Part shown: piece after piece, positions 17,772 to 26,660 of the stretch
Layout: every line of letters begins with the position of its first letter
Numbering within the stretch: position 1 is the first letter of the stretch
NCBI RefSeq assembly: GCF_022134585.1
Contig: NZ_JAKNCT010000006.1
Location: 106,355 to 170,354, forward strand
Direction: 5' to 3'
DNA length: 64,000 nucleotides
Source: Mesosutterella porci
Lineage (GTDB): Bacteria > Pseudomonadota > Gammaproteobacteria > Burkholderiales > Burkholderiaceae_F
Made by a program: the position numbers and the translations under genes
The notes under the pieces: generated by a model
Database searches by the model: none
Told to the model about the DNA's origin: nothing
The model's input: only the letters and a program-made list of their open reading frames with translations

Positions 17772-19370
17772 CTACCGAAAGGCATCCATAGGCGAGGCGC
17801 AATTCTCCTCGATCCATTCCCAAAGCAGGGCGGGGAGGACTTCGCCCCGGCTTTTTTCGCCGCAGCGCAGTTTCACGTGGAGATTGTCCTCCGCAGGCGC
17901 GATGATGAGCCGCTGCCCCGAGGGCAGAGAAAGCTCAGCCCGGCGCCCGGCGGGAAAAAGGCTCACCGAGGAGACCTGCAGCCGGGCGCCGCCCGGACCG
18001 GGGCAGGGCATTCCGCACAGACTGAGCGTGCACCGCAGCATCTCCCGCGTTTCGGAGGAGAACCCGGTGGCAGCGGCGGCCCCGGGGAAAAGCGAGGAGG
18101 CCGAAACAGGCCGCGGGGGTTCCCCCTCCCGAAAGAGCTGAAAGCGGCTGGGACCGCTTTCCTCCCCGCCGCGTCCGATGGACAGATTCGGCCGTCCGCT
18201 GCAGATCACGGTGAAGGTACGGCCGTCGTAGACGATGTGCGCCGAGGCCTCGTCCCTGAACTCGAGGCAGAGTGCCGCGGCAGTGGCCGCAGTGATTCCG
18301 AAACGGCGGACGGCCTCGGAAAAACGCGCTTCGAAGCCAGACTGGCCGGCTCGCCAGGGCGCCTCCTCGAAGGCAGGAACCGTCCGGCCTATGAAGCCGA
18401 ATTCAGGCTGCGGGGCCTTGACCCAGGCCTTTATCGGGTCGTCGACCCCGGGATCGCGAAGCAGGCGCAGGAATCGGCTGCCGGTGACGCGTCCGCCCTG
18501 GGGCTTGCAGGGCATGGACCAGTCGGCCCAGCCGGAAGCCTGCCCGCTGTCCTCTGGCAGCTGCGCAACCCGGCCCTGCCCGCAGTGAAGCCGCAGCGCC
18601 GCGACCAGCAGTCTGAACTCCATCGGATCGAGTGCATCGCGGGGCGGCATGAAGAGAAAGGAGGGGCCCGGGGCCTCGCGCCACGGCACTCCTGCGCTCT
18701 CAAAGAGGGCCCGATAGAGAGCGCGCCGCTCAGCCCCGGCGCAGCCCTCCAGGTCGAGCTTCCATACTCCGCCCTGGGGGGCGCGGGCGCAGGCGAGCCT
18801 TTCGCGCTGCCAGGCCCGAAGCGCTTCTTCAAGCCGCTCGCCCAGGGCGGCCGGTTCCGGCGCGATCGCCCGGGGCGCGCGCGCGACCTCGAACAGGTAG
18901 TCGTCGAGCTCCGCGTAGGCGCCGATTCCGAGCAGCGCCCGGGGAATCCCCCCGCGGTGCGTGCCTTCGGAGAGGACAGAAAGCGCGGCGAGGTGCTCGG
19001 AGAGCGTGACGGTCCAGACCTCGTCCGGAATCGGCCTGTGCGTCAGGGTCTCGAGAGCGCGGTGCGCCCGCTCGCGCCAGGGCTCCGAGGGGGTCGACGG
19101 GACGATGAGCGCGTCTGGCACCAGAAGGGCTGTGTCAACGGCCCTGCCGCCCGCTTCCCGCGCGAGCCCCCGGGCGTCAATTCTGCGGCCCGCCTTGATC
19201 AGCGGCGAGAGAAGGGCGGCGGTGAAGGCCGACGGGGGCGAACCAGTGTGCGAGACCAGAGCCGCGCTTCTCATTGCTATGTCAGAGAGCCGCTGCTCCG
19301 GATGCCGGCGGTCAAACGAGAGCAGGCGCTGCAGTGCGAATTCGGCGGATGCCGGTGCTGTGCTTTTCAT
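17772..19370 (-). CDS. degenerate RelA/SpoT-homologue-like protein, both catalytic domains inactive
   Basis: About 532 residues. The N-terminal region follows the RelA hydrolase-like domain: AALLSPLIKAG (51-61) matches RelA AALLFPLADA. TLSEHLAALSVLSEG (122-136) matches KLAERIAHLREV, and LLGIGAYAELDDYLF (146-160) matches RLGIGQLKWELEDYCF. The hydrolase residues His, His-Asp and Glu-Asp are replaced by Ile31, Ser-Pro55-56 and Lys-Ala59-60. A second region (DDPIKAWVKAPQPEFGFIGRT, 310-330, then FEARFSEAVRRFG) matches the synthetase stretch DDYVANPKPNGYQSIHT without its catalytic Tyr-Gln-Ser. No intact synthetase motif is seen. The length is below RelA (about 740). The ATG at 19370 has AGGGA upstream; in-frame starts at 19427 and 19451 are weaker. 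The assignment rests on alignment from memory. Confidence 0.55.
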   Translation of the reverse strand: MKSTAPASAEFALQRLLSFDRRHPEQRLSDIAMRSAALVSHTGSPPSAFTAALLSPLIKAGRRIDARGLAREAGGRAVDTALLVPDALIVPSTPSEPWRERAHRALETLTHRPIPDEVWTVTLSEHLAALSVLSEGTHRGGIPRALLGIGAYAELDDYLFEVARAPRAIAPEPAALGERLEEALRAWQRERLACARAPQGGVWKLDLEGCAGAERRALYRALFESAGVPWREAPGPSFLFMPPRDALDPMEFRLLVAALRLHCGQGRVAQLPEDSGQASGWADWSMPCKPQGGRVTGSRFLRLLRDPGVDDPIKAWVKAPQPEFGFIGRTVPAFEEAPWRAGQSGFEARFSEAVRRFGITAATAAALCLEFRDEASAHIVYDGRTFTVICSGRPNLSIGRGGEESGPSRFQLFREGEPPRPVSASSLFPGAAAATGFSSETREMLRCTLSLCGMPCPGPGGARLQVSSVSLFPAGRRAELSLPSGQRLIIAPAEDNLHVKLRCGEKSRGEVLPALLWEWIEENCASPMDAFR

Positions 19371-19719
19371 GTAGGCGTCCCTGTGGGGCCGCAGGCGGGG
19401 GAGCAGCCCGCCGCGGCTAACGGCCATGAGGTATTTTTCTGTAATATTCAAACATCATATCGTGCATTTCGGGACGAGGCTCCCCTTTCTTCTGTGGCGC
19501 GCATCCGCGATAATTTCCTGATCAGGCTTCTGCTTAAGCTGATCGTGCTTCTGCTCACGCTCAAGCCTGACGGCAGCCACTTGTAGGAGGAGAGCCCGCC
19601 GCTGTGCGGCGGAAAATGGGCGGCCTCAGGGGATCCGCGCCGTAGAGGTGGGGTCCGGCGGGCAGGGCAGAGCCTGCGGCGGCGTGCGCGGGCAGGGCCC
19701 GCTGCTCCGGGCTCTTTTT

Positions 19720-20994
19720 TCAGAGGTCGTAATTTTCAATCAGCAGCAGGAGCAGCTTCACGCCCTGCATGAAGTCCTCGATTTTCATGTCTTCGTTCGG
19801 ATTGTGCGACCCTTTCTGGTTCGCCACAAAGATCATGGCCGAGGGAACGCCCGCGTTTGCCATGACGGCGGCGTCATGGCCGGCTCCGGATGGCATCACG
19901 AGGAAGGGGATGCCGTGGGCGGCCGCCGTGTTGGCGATTTTCGCAACGAGGCGGGGATTGAGCCGCGCGCATTCGGTCCTCAGCATTTTGTCGAACTCGA
20001 ACCGTACGCCGCGCTTTTTGGCGATTCGGTCGGTGTCCCGCACGAGCATCTCGTGGAAGCGCTCGAGCGTGCCCATGGACTGGCTTCTCATGTCGATGCA
20101 GAACGTGACGAGCCCCGGAACCTTCGTGATCGAGGCGGACGGGTCGGTCTTGACGACTCCGGAGGTGAAGACCAGGTCCTCCTGCCGGTCGAGCCGGTGT
20201 ATCCAGTGCTTTTCCATGCTCATCAGCAGCTCGGCCGTGGCAAGGACTGCATCGTGGCGGAATTCGTAATCCACGGCGCCCGAGTGGGCGGTCTCTCCGA
20301 CGCAGCGGATTGCCTTGTGCCGGAGGTTGCCCCTGATGCCGGTCACGACGCCGATGCGCTTCACGGGCTTTGAATCAAGCCGCGGCCCCTGCTCGATGTG
20401 CAGCTCGACGAAGGCGGCGATGCCCCCGAGGTCTGAAAGCGGCCGCCCGGTCACCATTTCTTCGGGGCGGAAGCCTGCTCGCGTGATCGCCTCGCCCAGC
20501 GTTTCGTTTCTCGTGCGGTGCCGCAGCTGCAGGTCCTCAGGCCTGAGCTTCCCGGTGAGCGCCATCGTCCCGACGTAGGGCTTCCCGAAATAGGAGCTTT
20601 CCTCCATGCGCGTGACAAGCACCGTCACGTCGCGCTGGGGGCGGAAGCCCGTTTTTTCCATCCACCACAGGCAGGTGAGCGGCGCCACGATCCCGGCGAG
20701 CCCGTCGTAGTTTCCGCCCTGGGGCACCGAGTCTGCGTGCGACCCGCTCATGAAGGCGGACAGTTCCCGGTGCCGGCCCGGCAGCGTGAGGTAGAGATTG
20801 CCGGCAGGGTCCGTTTTTTCTTCGAGCTTCAGGCTCCGGCCGAGCTTTTTGAAGTAGTCGTGGATTTCGTTTTCCTTCGCGCTGTAGCCCTCGCGGGTGT
20901 ACCCACCCGCCGGGTCCTTCGTGAGGGAAGCGATGTCCTCGAATATTTGCCGTGCGAAGGAAAGCCCTTCGATCGCGATGTCCTGTTCTGCCAT
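19720..20994 (-). CDS. M20-family zinc amidohydrolase (allantoate amidohydrolase / N-carbamoyl-amino-acid hydrolase / beta-ureidopropionase type)
   Basis: A 424-residue enzyme hydrolysing a carbamoyl or ureido group from a small acid. Motifs of the AllC/HyuC group are present: GSHADSVPQGGNYDGLAG (first zinc ligands), MEESSYFGK, ELHIEQGPRLD, GETAHSG and the late MPSGAGHDAAVMA and KGSHNPNEDM. The ATG at 20994 has AAGGAAG upstream and removes an unlikely 51-residue extension. The exact substrate cannot be fixed from sequence. It stands alone, with no purine or pyrimidine catabolic partner in view. Confidence 0.88.
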   Translation of the reverse strand: MAEQDIAIEGLSFARQIFEDIASLTKDPAGGYTREGYSAKENEIHDYFKKLGRSLKLEEKTDPAGNLYLTLPGRHRELSAFMSGSHADSVPQGGNYDGLAGIVAPLTCLWWMEKTGFRPQRDVTVLVTRMEESSYFGKPYVGTMALTGKLRPEDLQLRHRTRNETLGEAITRAGFRPEEMVTGRPLSDLGGIAAFVELHIEQGPRLDSKPVKRIGVVTGIRGNLRHKAIRCVGETAHSGAVDYEFRHDAVLATAELLMSMEKHWIHRLDRQEDLVFTSGVVKTDPSASITKVPGLVTFCIDMRSQSMGTLERFHEMLVRDTDRIAKKRGVRFEFDKMLRTECARLNPRLVAKIANTAAAHGIPFLVMPSGAGHDAAVMANAGVPSAMIFVANQKGSHNPNEDMKIEDFMQGVKLLLLLIENYDL

Positions 20995-21405
20995 GCCGGT
21001 TCTTCCTTGGTCTGCCGCAGGGGCCGGGCGGTGCGCCCGGCGAAAAAGACGGTCCTGCCACACAATCATAATCGGTGGCTCCCCCGGCGGTCGAGCGTGT
21101 CCGGGCCTCTTTTTGAGAAGGCCCGCGGCGGTCTGCGGACTTTCCATTTCGAAAACATAAATAAAAACTTTAACTTATAGTTAATAATACATTGAAAATT
21201 AAATTGATATTTATAATCCATAGAGAACTTTTCCTGCTCTTTCAGAGCTCTCCTGCCCGCGCAGCCGGCCCTTTCTCCCGGGCGCCGCGCCGGGCCCGGA
21301 TACAGCAGGAAACAATTTTTCTGCGTTTCCTGTTTTCCGCAGTCCTCGCCAGAGAGGAAAATGACGGCGGAAGCGTTTTTGCCGGATCTCCGGCTTTGTC
21401 TTGTC
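20995..21405 (+). other. AT-rich intergenic region between divergent genes
   Basis: This 411-bp gap holds the divergent starts of the amidohydrolase (minus) and the lipoprotein (plus). The centre, about 21155-21230, is clearly AT-rich and contains TATAAT at 21212-21217 and TTGAAA at 21192-21197. Their 14-bp spacing is too short for a normal promoter, so other -35 elements may be used. No gene was found in it. Confidence 0.4.
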
Positions 21406-22032
21406 ATGAATAAATTACGACCGGCCGCAGCCGCGGCGCTGGCCACGGTCCTCCTTGGCGCCTGCTCGTCGCTTAATCCCGACATCCGGGCAGTCAAAGA
21501 CACCGTGATCGAGGAAAACCACTCCTTTTTCACCGTGGGCCGGGTGCTCGACTTCTACCCGGATTGTCTCGACACCAGCTGGGACGCCTATAAGGATCCC
21601 AGAGGGCATCGGTGGGTCTTTTATTCCTGCCGCTCGAAGTCGATCAGGGAGTTTCGCGAGCAGGCTCTCGCGGACCTGAAAAAAGAGGGCGCGAACAGCT
21701 CTCACCACGACCGGGTCGAGAAGGCGCTCTCGTTTTCAGAGGCCCAGCTGGTGCTCTCCTTCAGGCTTCTGGGCGAGAGCGACAAATGGAAGGTTTCCGC
21801 AGCGCATGTGAACCTGGGCTGGCCGGACGGGCGGACGGCGTCGTTGCCCGTGCCCGTCTACGTGGTCATCGCGGCCATGAAAAAGGGCGAGCCGCTCAAG
21901 CCCGAGGAGATCAACGAAGAGCCCGGGTTTGCCACGCGGCTTTTCGGGCGCGTAACGCGCCGCATTGAGCTTTATTTCCTCCTCCGGGCGTACGAGAATG
22001 CCAGCGTGAAGCCGCAGGGTAAGCCTCTCTAG
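21406..22032 (+). CDS. predicted lipoprotein of unknown function
   Basis: A 208-residue protein whose first 20 residues form a lipoprotein signal (MNKLRPAAAAALATVLLGAC, lipid-modified Cys20). The mature part has no recognised domain; segments such as GHRWVFYSCRSKSIREFREQAL and SDKWKVSAAHVNLGWPDG look like a folded soluble domain. It is probably anchored to the outer membrane. The ATG at 21406 starts the signal directly; an upstream frame start at 21361 would spoil it. It is followed at 68 bp by a pseudogene and may once have been part of a respiratory sensor locus, which is inference. Confidence 0.7.
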   Translation: MNKLRPAAAAALATVLLGACSSLNPDIRAVKDTVIEENHSFFTVGRVLDFYPDCLDTSWDAYKDPRGHRWVFYSCRSKSIREFREQALADLKKEGANSSHHDRVEKALSFSEAQLVLSFRLLGESDKWKVSAAHVNLGWPDGRTASLPVPVYVVIAAMKKGEPLKPEEINEEPGFATRLFGRVTRRIELYFLLRAYENASVKPQGKPL

Positions 22033-22099
22033 CGCCCGCGGCCGCTTTGAGCGGAAAATAAAGGCTGTCAGAGATTTCCCTTTTTTGGGGGCGGCGCAA

Positions 22100-23236
22100 T
22101 TGAAAACGAAGGGGCTCGCTGCGGCCTCGATTTTGAGCTGGGCCTGTGCGGCTGCGCTGGCCGCATCGCCGGCGCCCGGGCCGCCAGGCCGTGCGCTTCG
22201 GGCTTTTCAACACCTTCAGCCCGCAGTTCTACGCCGAGACCGTGGAGCCGACGCTGAGCTACCTCGCACAGAAGCTTCCCGGGTACAGCTTCGAGATCAA
22301 GTACCTTGAGGCGGCTGACGCCGAAAGGTCGCTTTCCGACGGCTCCGTCGATTTCTTCATCGCGCCCTCCGGCATTTACGGGATTCTGATCCATTCGGTC
22401 GGGATCCGTCACATTGCGACACGCCGCCGTTTACCGGGCCAGGATCCCTCGCGAAGCGTCGCTTCGGCCTTCATCGTCCGCAGCGCCCGGATCTGCGCAC
22501 GATCGCCGACCTGAGGGGGCGCACCGTGGCTGCGAGCCAGCCGCTCGATTTTGAGGGCTGGCAGATCGCTATGGGCGAGCTCGCGCAGTCCGGCTACAAC
22601 TGGCGCCGGTTTTTCAAGTCCGTGAATTTCACTCACTATCAGATGCCCGATGTGGTGGCCGAAGTCCTGGCCGGCGGCTCCGGCGCCGGCGTTATTCGCG
22701 CCTGCGGGCTCGAGCAGCTCGAGAGCGAGGGCTGGGTGGAAAAAGGGACGCTGCGGGTGGCGGACGACAAGGCCGGCCCAGGCGCTTCCTGCCGTCGCAG
22801 CACCGGCCTGTATCCGGACGCCGTGATCGGCTAGCTCGAGCGCGCGAACCCTGACGTGGTGCGGGACGTGGCCGTGGCGCTGCTCACGATGCCCGCGGCC
22901 AGCGGGGGCTGGGACTGGAGCGTCTCCTCGGACTTCCTCGCACTCGACCGCCTATTCGGGAAGACCCTCTTCACGCAGAAAATCGACACCCCGCCCTTTT
23001 ACTTCGGCCGCGAGACTCTCGAGACCCACTACACGATTGGAGGGATACGGATCAATCCCCAGGCCGCTGTGCTGCGGCGAACGGCTCGGTGCTCCCGGGC
23101 CTTTGGGCCGCGGGCGAGACCACGGGGGCATCCACGGCACGAGCCGACAAGGCGGGGCGGCCTTCACCGACTGCCTGGTCTTCGGGAGAATCGCGGGGCG
23201 GGAGGCCGCCCGTGCGGCCCGGCGAATGCCCTGGAA
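22100..23236 (+). pseudogene. chimeric pseudogene: TtrS-type PhnD-like sensor domain joined to the C-terminus of a fumarate-reductase-like flavoprotein
   Basis: Translating across frames rebuilds a signal peptide and a TtrS/PhnD-like domain (VRFGLFNTFSPQFYAETV, VDFFIAPSGIYG, TVAASQPLDFEGWQIAMGE, VRDVAVALLTMPAASGG). It then runs without a break into the end of a flavocytochrome c/fumarate reductase-like protein (ETHYTIGGIRINPQA, VLPGLWAAGETTG, then GTSRQGGAAFTDCLVFGRIAG). Frame changes occur near 22185, 22487, 23085 and 23130, and an in-frame TAG lies at 22832-22834. No flavin-binding N-terminus is present. Family knowledge: the first part senses small oxyanions or acids in sensor kinases, the second reduces organic acceptors. 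A deletion fusing two adjacent genes is the simplest explanation. Confidence 0.75.
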
Positions 23237-23245
23237 ACAGAGGGG

Positions 23246-23272
23246 AAAAAAACCGGGCGCGCCTGCGCCCGG
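23246..23272 (-). terminator. intrinsic terminator (minus strand)
   Basis: An 8-bp perfect stem (CCGGGCGC/GCGCCCGG, loop GCCT, 23253-23272) is followed on the minus strand by seven T (23246-23252). It would end transcripts coming from the two histidine-phosphatase genes. Confidence 0.65.
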
Positions 23273-23277
23273 AAGAA

Positions 23278-23350
23278 ATGAGAAATCAAGGACTGACTTC
23301 ATTTCTCATCGCAACTGCCAGAGAAGATCCTGCGGGAGAACAGGATCTTC
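23278..23350. repeat. two further perfect inverted repeats
   Basis: A 9-bp stem (ATGAGAAAT at 23278-23286 with ATTTCTCAT at 23301-23309) and a 10-bp stem (GAAGATCCTG at 23323-23332 with CAGGATCTTC at 23341-23350, 8-base loop) lie just downstream of the pseudogene and beside the terminator. Neither has a T-run. They may be remnants of a mobile-element end or RNA structures. Confidence 0.5.
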
Positions 23351-23474
23351 GAAGACGAGGCCGCCGGCGTAGCAGCGGAGAAGCAAGAGGCGGCTTCGAT
23401 ATTCCAAGAAGGAATAACGATATTATGCGCCTTGTTTCGCAAAAAGGAAAGGGCGGGGCCGGCCGCAGGACCCG

Positions 23475-24080
23475 TCAGTAAAAAATCCGGCCCCAGTCCA
23501 CGATCCGTACTCTGCCGCCGCACACCTCGAGGACGGACAGGGCGCAGTTTTTCATGGAGAGCTCCTGGAAGCGCGAGGCCGGCCGCCCCATGAGCAGGGT
23601 GAGAAGGATGCGGGTGACGGAGCCGTGCGCGGCGACGAAAACCCGCCCGGCGCTGCCTTCAAGGGGGAGGATGGAGCGTTCAAGAACGCCCCTGATGCGC
23701 TTCGCGGCCTGCTCGAGCGACTCGCCCCCCGGCGAGGGGCGGAATGAGGCGGGCTGGTGAAACCAGAGATAGAGCGGGTCGGCGGGGTCGCTGCGCGCTC
23801 GGCGCATGTCCCGTCCGTCGTAAGAGCCGAAGTTCACCTCGTGCAGATCATCGAGCACCTGCAGTTCGGGACCGCGCCCCTGTAGCACGATGTGGGCGGT
23901 TTCGCGGGCGCGTGAGAGCGGCGAGCTGAAGGCCCGGTCAAACGCCACGCCCGAGATCGCGGCCGCGGTCTCGCGAGCCTGCCTGCGGCCCTCGTCGTCG
24001 AGCGGAATGTCCGCGCAGCCCTGGATCTTTCCGAGGCGGTTCCAGGCTGTCTCCCCGTGTCTGAGCCAGTAAACGAGCAT
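23475..24080 (-). CDS. histidine phosphatase (phosphoglycerate mutase-like)
   Basis: A 201-residue member of the histidine phosphatase superfamily. The phospho-acceptor motif LRHGETAWN is at 7-15. SSPLSRARETA, the acid E in LHEVNFGSYDG and the second catalytic His in AAHGSVTR follow. It is similar to GpmB/CobC-like small phosphatases; the substrate cannot be assigned. It lies 18 bp downstream of a paralogue in the same direction, so the pair is probably one transcript produced by duplication. Confidence 0.88.
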   Translation of the reverse strand: MLVYWLRHGETAWNRLGKIQGCADIPLDDEGRRQARETAAAISGVAFDRAFSSPLSRARETAHIVLQGRGPELQVLDDLHEVNFGSYDGRDMRRARSDPADPLYLWFHQPASFRPSPGGESLEQAAKRIRGVLERSILPLEGSAGRVFVAAHGSVTRILLTLLMGRPASRFQELSMKNCALSVLEVCGGRVRIVDWGRIFY

Positions 24081-24098
24081 GGGCCCCTCCCTGCGCCT

Positions 24099-24722
24099 TC
24101 AGATCAGCCAGTGGCCTACTTTTTCGTCCATTTCGGCGATGGTGAGCTTTCCGCCCTCAAGCTTCAGGCGGGCGATCGAGCAGTTTCCGACCGGCAGCTT
24201 CCAGAAATCCTCGTACTGGAACCCTCCCGCGAGCGTGAGGATTTCCCTCACGATGATGCCGTGGGCCACAATGAGGACGGTGCGCACCGAGGGGTCGCTC
24301 TCAAGAGGCTCCAGCGTGGATTTTTTGAAGGAGTCGAAGCGCGCGGCCACAAAAGAGAGCTCTTCGCCCCCGAACGGGGGTTTGTAGAGATCCGGGCGCA
24401 CGAACATCCCGTGCAGGGGATTCTCGGGATTGGTCCGTGCGTCGCCGTAGGGTTCGCCTTCAAGCGGCCCGAAGCCCATTTCGCGCAGCCTCGGATCGGG
24501 CTCGACTGCGGGACCGCGGCCGCCGAGGACGATCTCGGCGGTTTCTGCCGCGCGGTCGAGGTCCGAGCAGAAGGCCCGGTCGAAGCGCACGCCCGCGAGC
24601 CTCGCGGCCAGCCTGCGGGCCTGCTCGCGGCCCTGTTCGTTCAGCGAGATGTCGGCCCAGCCCTGCAGTTTCATCTCCCGGTTCCAGTCGGTTTCGCCGT
24701 GGCGTGTGAGATAAATGTCCAT
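24099..24722 (-). CDS. histidine phosphatase (phosphoglycerate mutase-like), tandem paralogue
   Basis: A 207-residue histidine phosphatase with TRHGETDWN (about 5-13), DLDRAAETAEIV, LREMGFGPLEG and VAHGIIVRE. The ATG at 24722 begins immediately before the motif and fits the family; a longer upstream frame start is unsupported. It is the first gene of the two-gene paralogous pair. No metabolic neighbours identify its substrate. Confidence 0.88.
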   Translation of the reverse strand: MDIYLTRHGETDWNREMKLQGWADISLNEQGREQARRLAARLAGVRFDRAFCSDLDRAAETAEIVLGGRGPAVEPDPRLREMGFGPLEGEPYGDARTNPENPLHGMFVRPDLYKPPFGGEELSFVAARFDSFKKSTLEPLESDPSVRTVLIVAHGIIVREILTLAGGFQYEDFWKLPVGNCSIARLKLEGGKLTIAEMDEKVGHWLI

Positions 24723-24830
24723 TGAAAAAGCCCTTTGCGGTTTGAGAACGCGCCCTGCGGGCACGGGCGCCGCCTGCGTCCCGTCCCTGGGCCGCTTATT
24801 TTAAATCCGGGGCCGCTGCGCGGCCTGAGT

Positions 24831-25454
24831 TCAGCCGTGGACCGCCATGAGCCCGAGACCGATCGCGATGAAAATACTGCCGAAGATGCGGTTGGCAACG
24901 AGGATGTTGCGGCTGCTGCGCAGCTTCTTCGACAGCAGTTCGGCCACCAGCGTCACCCCGGTCATCACGCACAGGTCGGTGAAGCCGCAGGTGAGCCCCA
25001 TCTGCGCATACTGCAGCAGGATCGGGGCGTCGGTGTTGAGGAAAGGCGTGAGAAGAGACAGAAAGAAGACCAGCCCCTTCGGATTGGTGAGGTTGACGAG
25101 AAGCCCCCGGCGCCAGAGCTGGAAGGCAGTCACGGTTCCGTCGGCGCCGCCTTTGATCACGACGGTCTGAGGCTTCGCCCTCCAGAGCGAAATGCCCAGC
25201 CAGACCAGATAGGCGCATCCGGCGAAGCGAATGATCTGGAAAAGCAGGGGGGACGCGGCCAGCACCGCTCCGATGCCCACCCCGACGATCATGATGAGGA
25301 GGAACACCCCACAGGACAGTCCGAGGGTTTGCGCGATGCAGCGCCGCCAGCCGTAGCTTACCGCGGCAGAAAGAGAGGCGATCTGCGCGGGCCCGGGCGA
25401 CAGGCTCATGCCCCAGCAGAGCGCGAAGAAAGACAGCCAGGTCTCAAAATGCAT
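24831..25454 (-). CDS. LysE/RhtB-family amino-acid exporter
   Basis: A 207-residue inner-membrane protein with six hydrophobic segments. It carries the RhtB/LysE pattern: an N-terminal SPGPAQIASLSAAVSYGWRR, a helix-rich middle and the conserved NLTNPKGLVFFLSLLTPFL. Such proteins export amino acids such as threonine, homoserine or leucine, or other small metabolites. It reads away from the aryl polyene operon, sharing a 129-bp divergent gap with it. Co-regulation with the cluster is possible but not shown. Confidence 0.9.
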   Translation of the reverse strand: MHFETWLSFFALCWGMSLSPGPAQIASLSAAVSYGWRRCIAQTLGLSCGVFLLIMIVGVGIGAVLAASPLLFQIIRFAGCAYLVWLGISLWRAKPQTVVIKGGADGTVTAFQLWRRGLLVNLTNPKGLVFFLSLLTPFLNTDAPILLQYAQMGLTCGFTDLCVMTGVTLVAELLSKKLRSSRNILVANRIFGSIFIAIGLGLMAVHG

Positions 25455-25583
25455 CGGAAAGCACGAGGAAGAAAAGACGAAGACTCTGAATTGAGCGACA
25501 CTATAGCACCGGCGCGGATCCTGGCCCTGTCTCCGCGCCGCGGTTTTCGGACAGGGCCGGGCCTGAAGAAAAGGGGGCAGGGC

Positions 25584-26660
25584 ATGAAGCCGCAGAGGAA
25601 GGAAAAAAGCGCTTTTGAGGCGAAGGTCGACGCGCAGCGCCTCGCCTGCGCACCGTTTGAGTTCCAGGCGGCGGTTGCCATGAGGGATCTCGGACTGCTT
25701 GAGGCGCTTGACTCGTGCGGCGACAAAGGAGCGGCTGAGGAAGACCTGAGGGCTGCCGCGGGGCTTTCGGAGTACGGCGCCCGGGTGCTTCTCGAGGCGG
25801 CGCGGTCCGCGGGCCTCATCGAGCAGGAGGACGGCCGCTGGAGGCTCACCAAGACCGGCTGGTTCCTTCAAAACGACGAGCTCACGCGCGCTAATTTTGA
25901 TTTTGCGGCCGATGTCTGCTACACGGGACTTTCGCGCCTTGGCGATTCGCTGAGGAGCGGGCGCCCTGAGGGGCTTGCGGCGCTCGGCCTGCACTCGAAG
26001 ACGGTCTACCCGGGGCTTGGCGCGCTGCCCGAGCCGGCCCGCTCGAGCTGGTTCCGCTATGACCATTTCTTCTCCGACGCAGCCTTTCAGGATGCGCTTC
26101 CTCACGTTTTGAAGCGCCATCCCGGCCTGCTCTACGACGTGGGCGGAAACACCGGCATCTGGTCCATTCTCTGCTGCCGCAGCGACCCGCAGCTGCGCTG
26201 CGTTGTGATTGACCTGCCGCAGCAGTGCCGGATGGTGCGCGAGAATGCGGCACGGGCGGGGCTTTCCGGGCGCATCGGCACTTTCGAGGCGGATCTTCTG
26301 GCCTCCCCCGGGCTGCCGGGAGAGGCGGACCTCTGGTGGATGAGCCAGTTTCTTGACTGCTTTTCCGCGGAGGAAGCATGCCGGATTCTGCGCAGCATCG
26401 CCCGCTCCATGAAAAAAGAGGCGAGGATTCTCGTGCTGGAGCCTTTGCTGGACCATCAGCCCTTCGAAGCCGGTCGGCGCTGCCTTGCCGACTATTCGCT
26501 TTATTTCACGGCGATCGCAAACGGGACGAGCCGCTTTTATTCCCAGGAGGAGCTCCAGGCGATTGCCTCCGGGGCCGGGCTTGAGCTTGAGTCCGTCGTC
26601 CAGGGACTGGGGCTCGGGCACACCCTGCTCACGTTCAGGAAATCGGGAGGCCGTTCATGA
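25584..26660 (+). CDS. apeB: SAM-dependent methyltransferase of the aryl polyene cluster
   Basis: A 358-residue O-methyltransferase-type enzyme. The N-terminal winged-helix dimerisation region (about 15-90) precedes a Rossmann methyltransferase domain with the SAM loop LLYDVGGNTGIWS and the acidic strand CVVIDLPQQCR. Many aryl polyene clusters encode such an enzyme, which methylates the aromatic head group. It is first in a 14-kb run of coupled genes, and its stop overlaps the next ATG. The symbol follows the ape order known from Xenorhabdus and E. coli clusters. Start at 25584 has GGGGGCAGG upstream. Confidence 0.8.
   Translation: MKPQRKEKSAFEAKVDAQRLACAPFEFQAAVAMRDLGLLEALDSCGDKGAAEEDLRAAAGLSEYGARVLLEAARSAGLIEQEDGRWRLTKTGWFLQNDELTRANFDFAADVCYTGLSRLGDSLRSGRPEGLAALGLHSKTVYPGLGALPEPARSSWFRYDHFFSDAAFQDALPHVLKRHPGLLYDVGGNTGIWSILCCRSDPQLRCVVIDLPQQCRMVRENAARAGLSGRIGTFEADLLASPGLPGEADLWWMSQFLDCFSAEEACRILRSIARSMKKEARILVLEPLLDHQPFEAGRRCLADYSLYFTAIANGTSRFYSQEELQAIASGAGLELESVVQGLGLGHTLLTFRKSGGRS

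Noticed and set aside
17700..19586. 628-codon open frame on the plus strand
   Set aside because: It is antisense to the RelA-like gene and gives low-complexity Arg/Gly/Pro-rich text, while the minus strand reads as a structured protein.
24735..25583. Long N-terminal extension of the methyltransferase
   Set aside because: It is antisense to the LysE gene and its text is non-protein-like; the true start at 25584 has a ribosome site.
24831..26621. 596-codon minus-strand frame joining the LysE gene to the antisense of the methyltransferase
   Set aside because: Only the last 207 codons (from 25454) are a real protein; the rest is antisense text.
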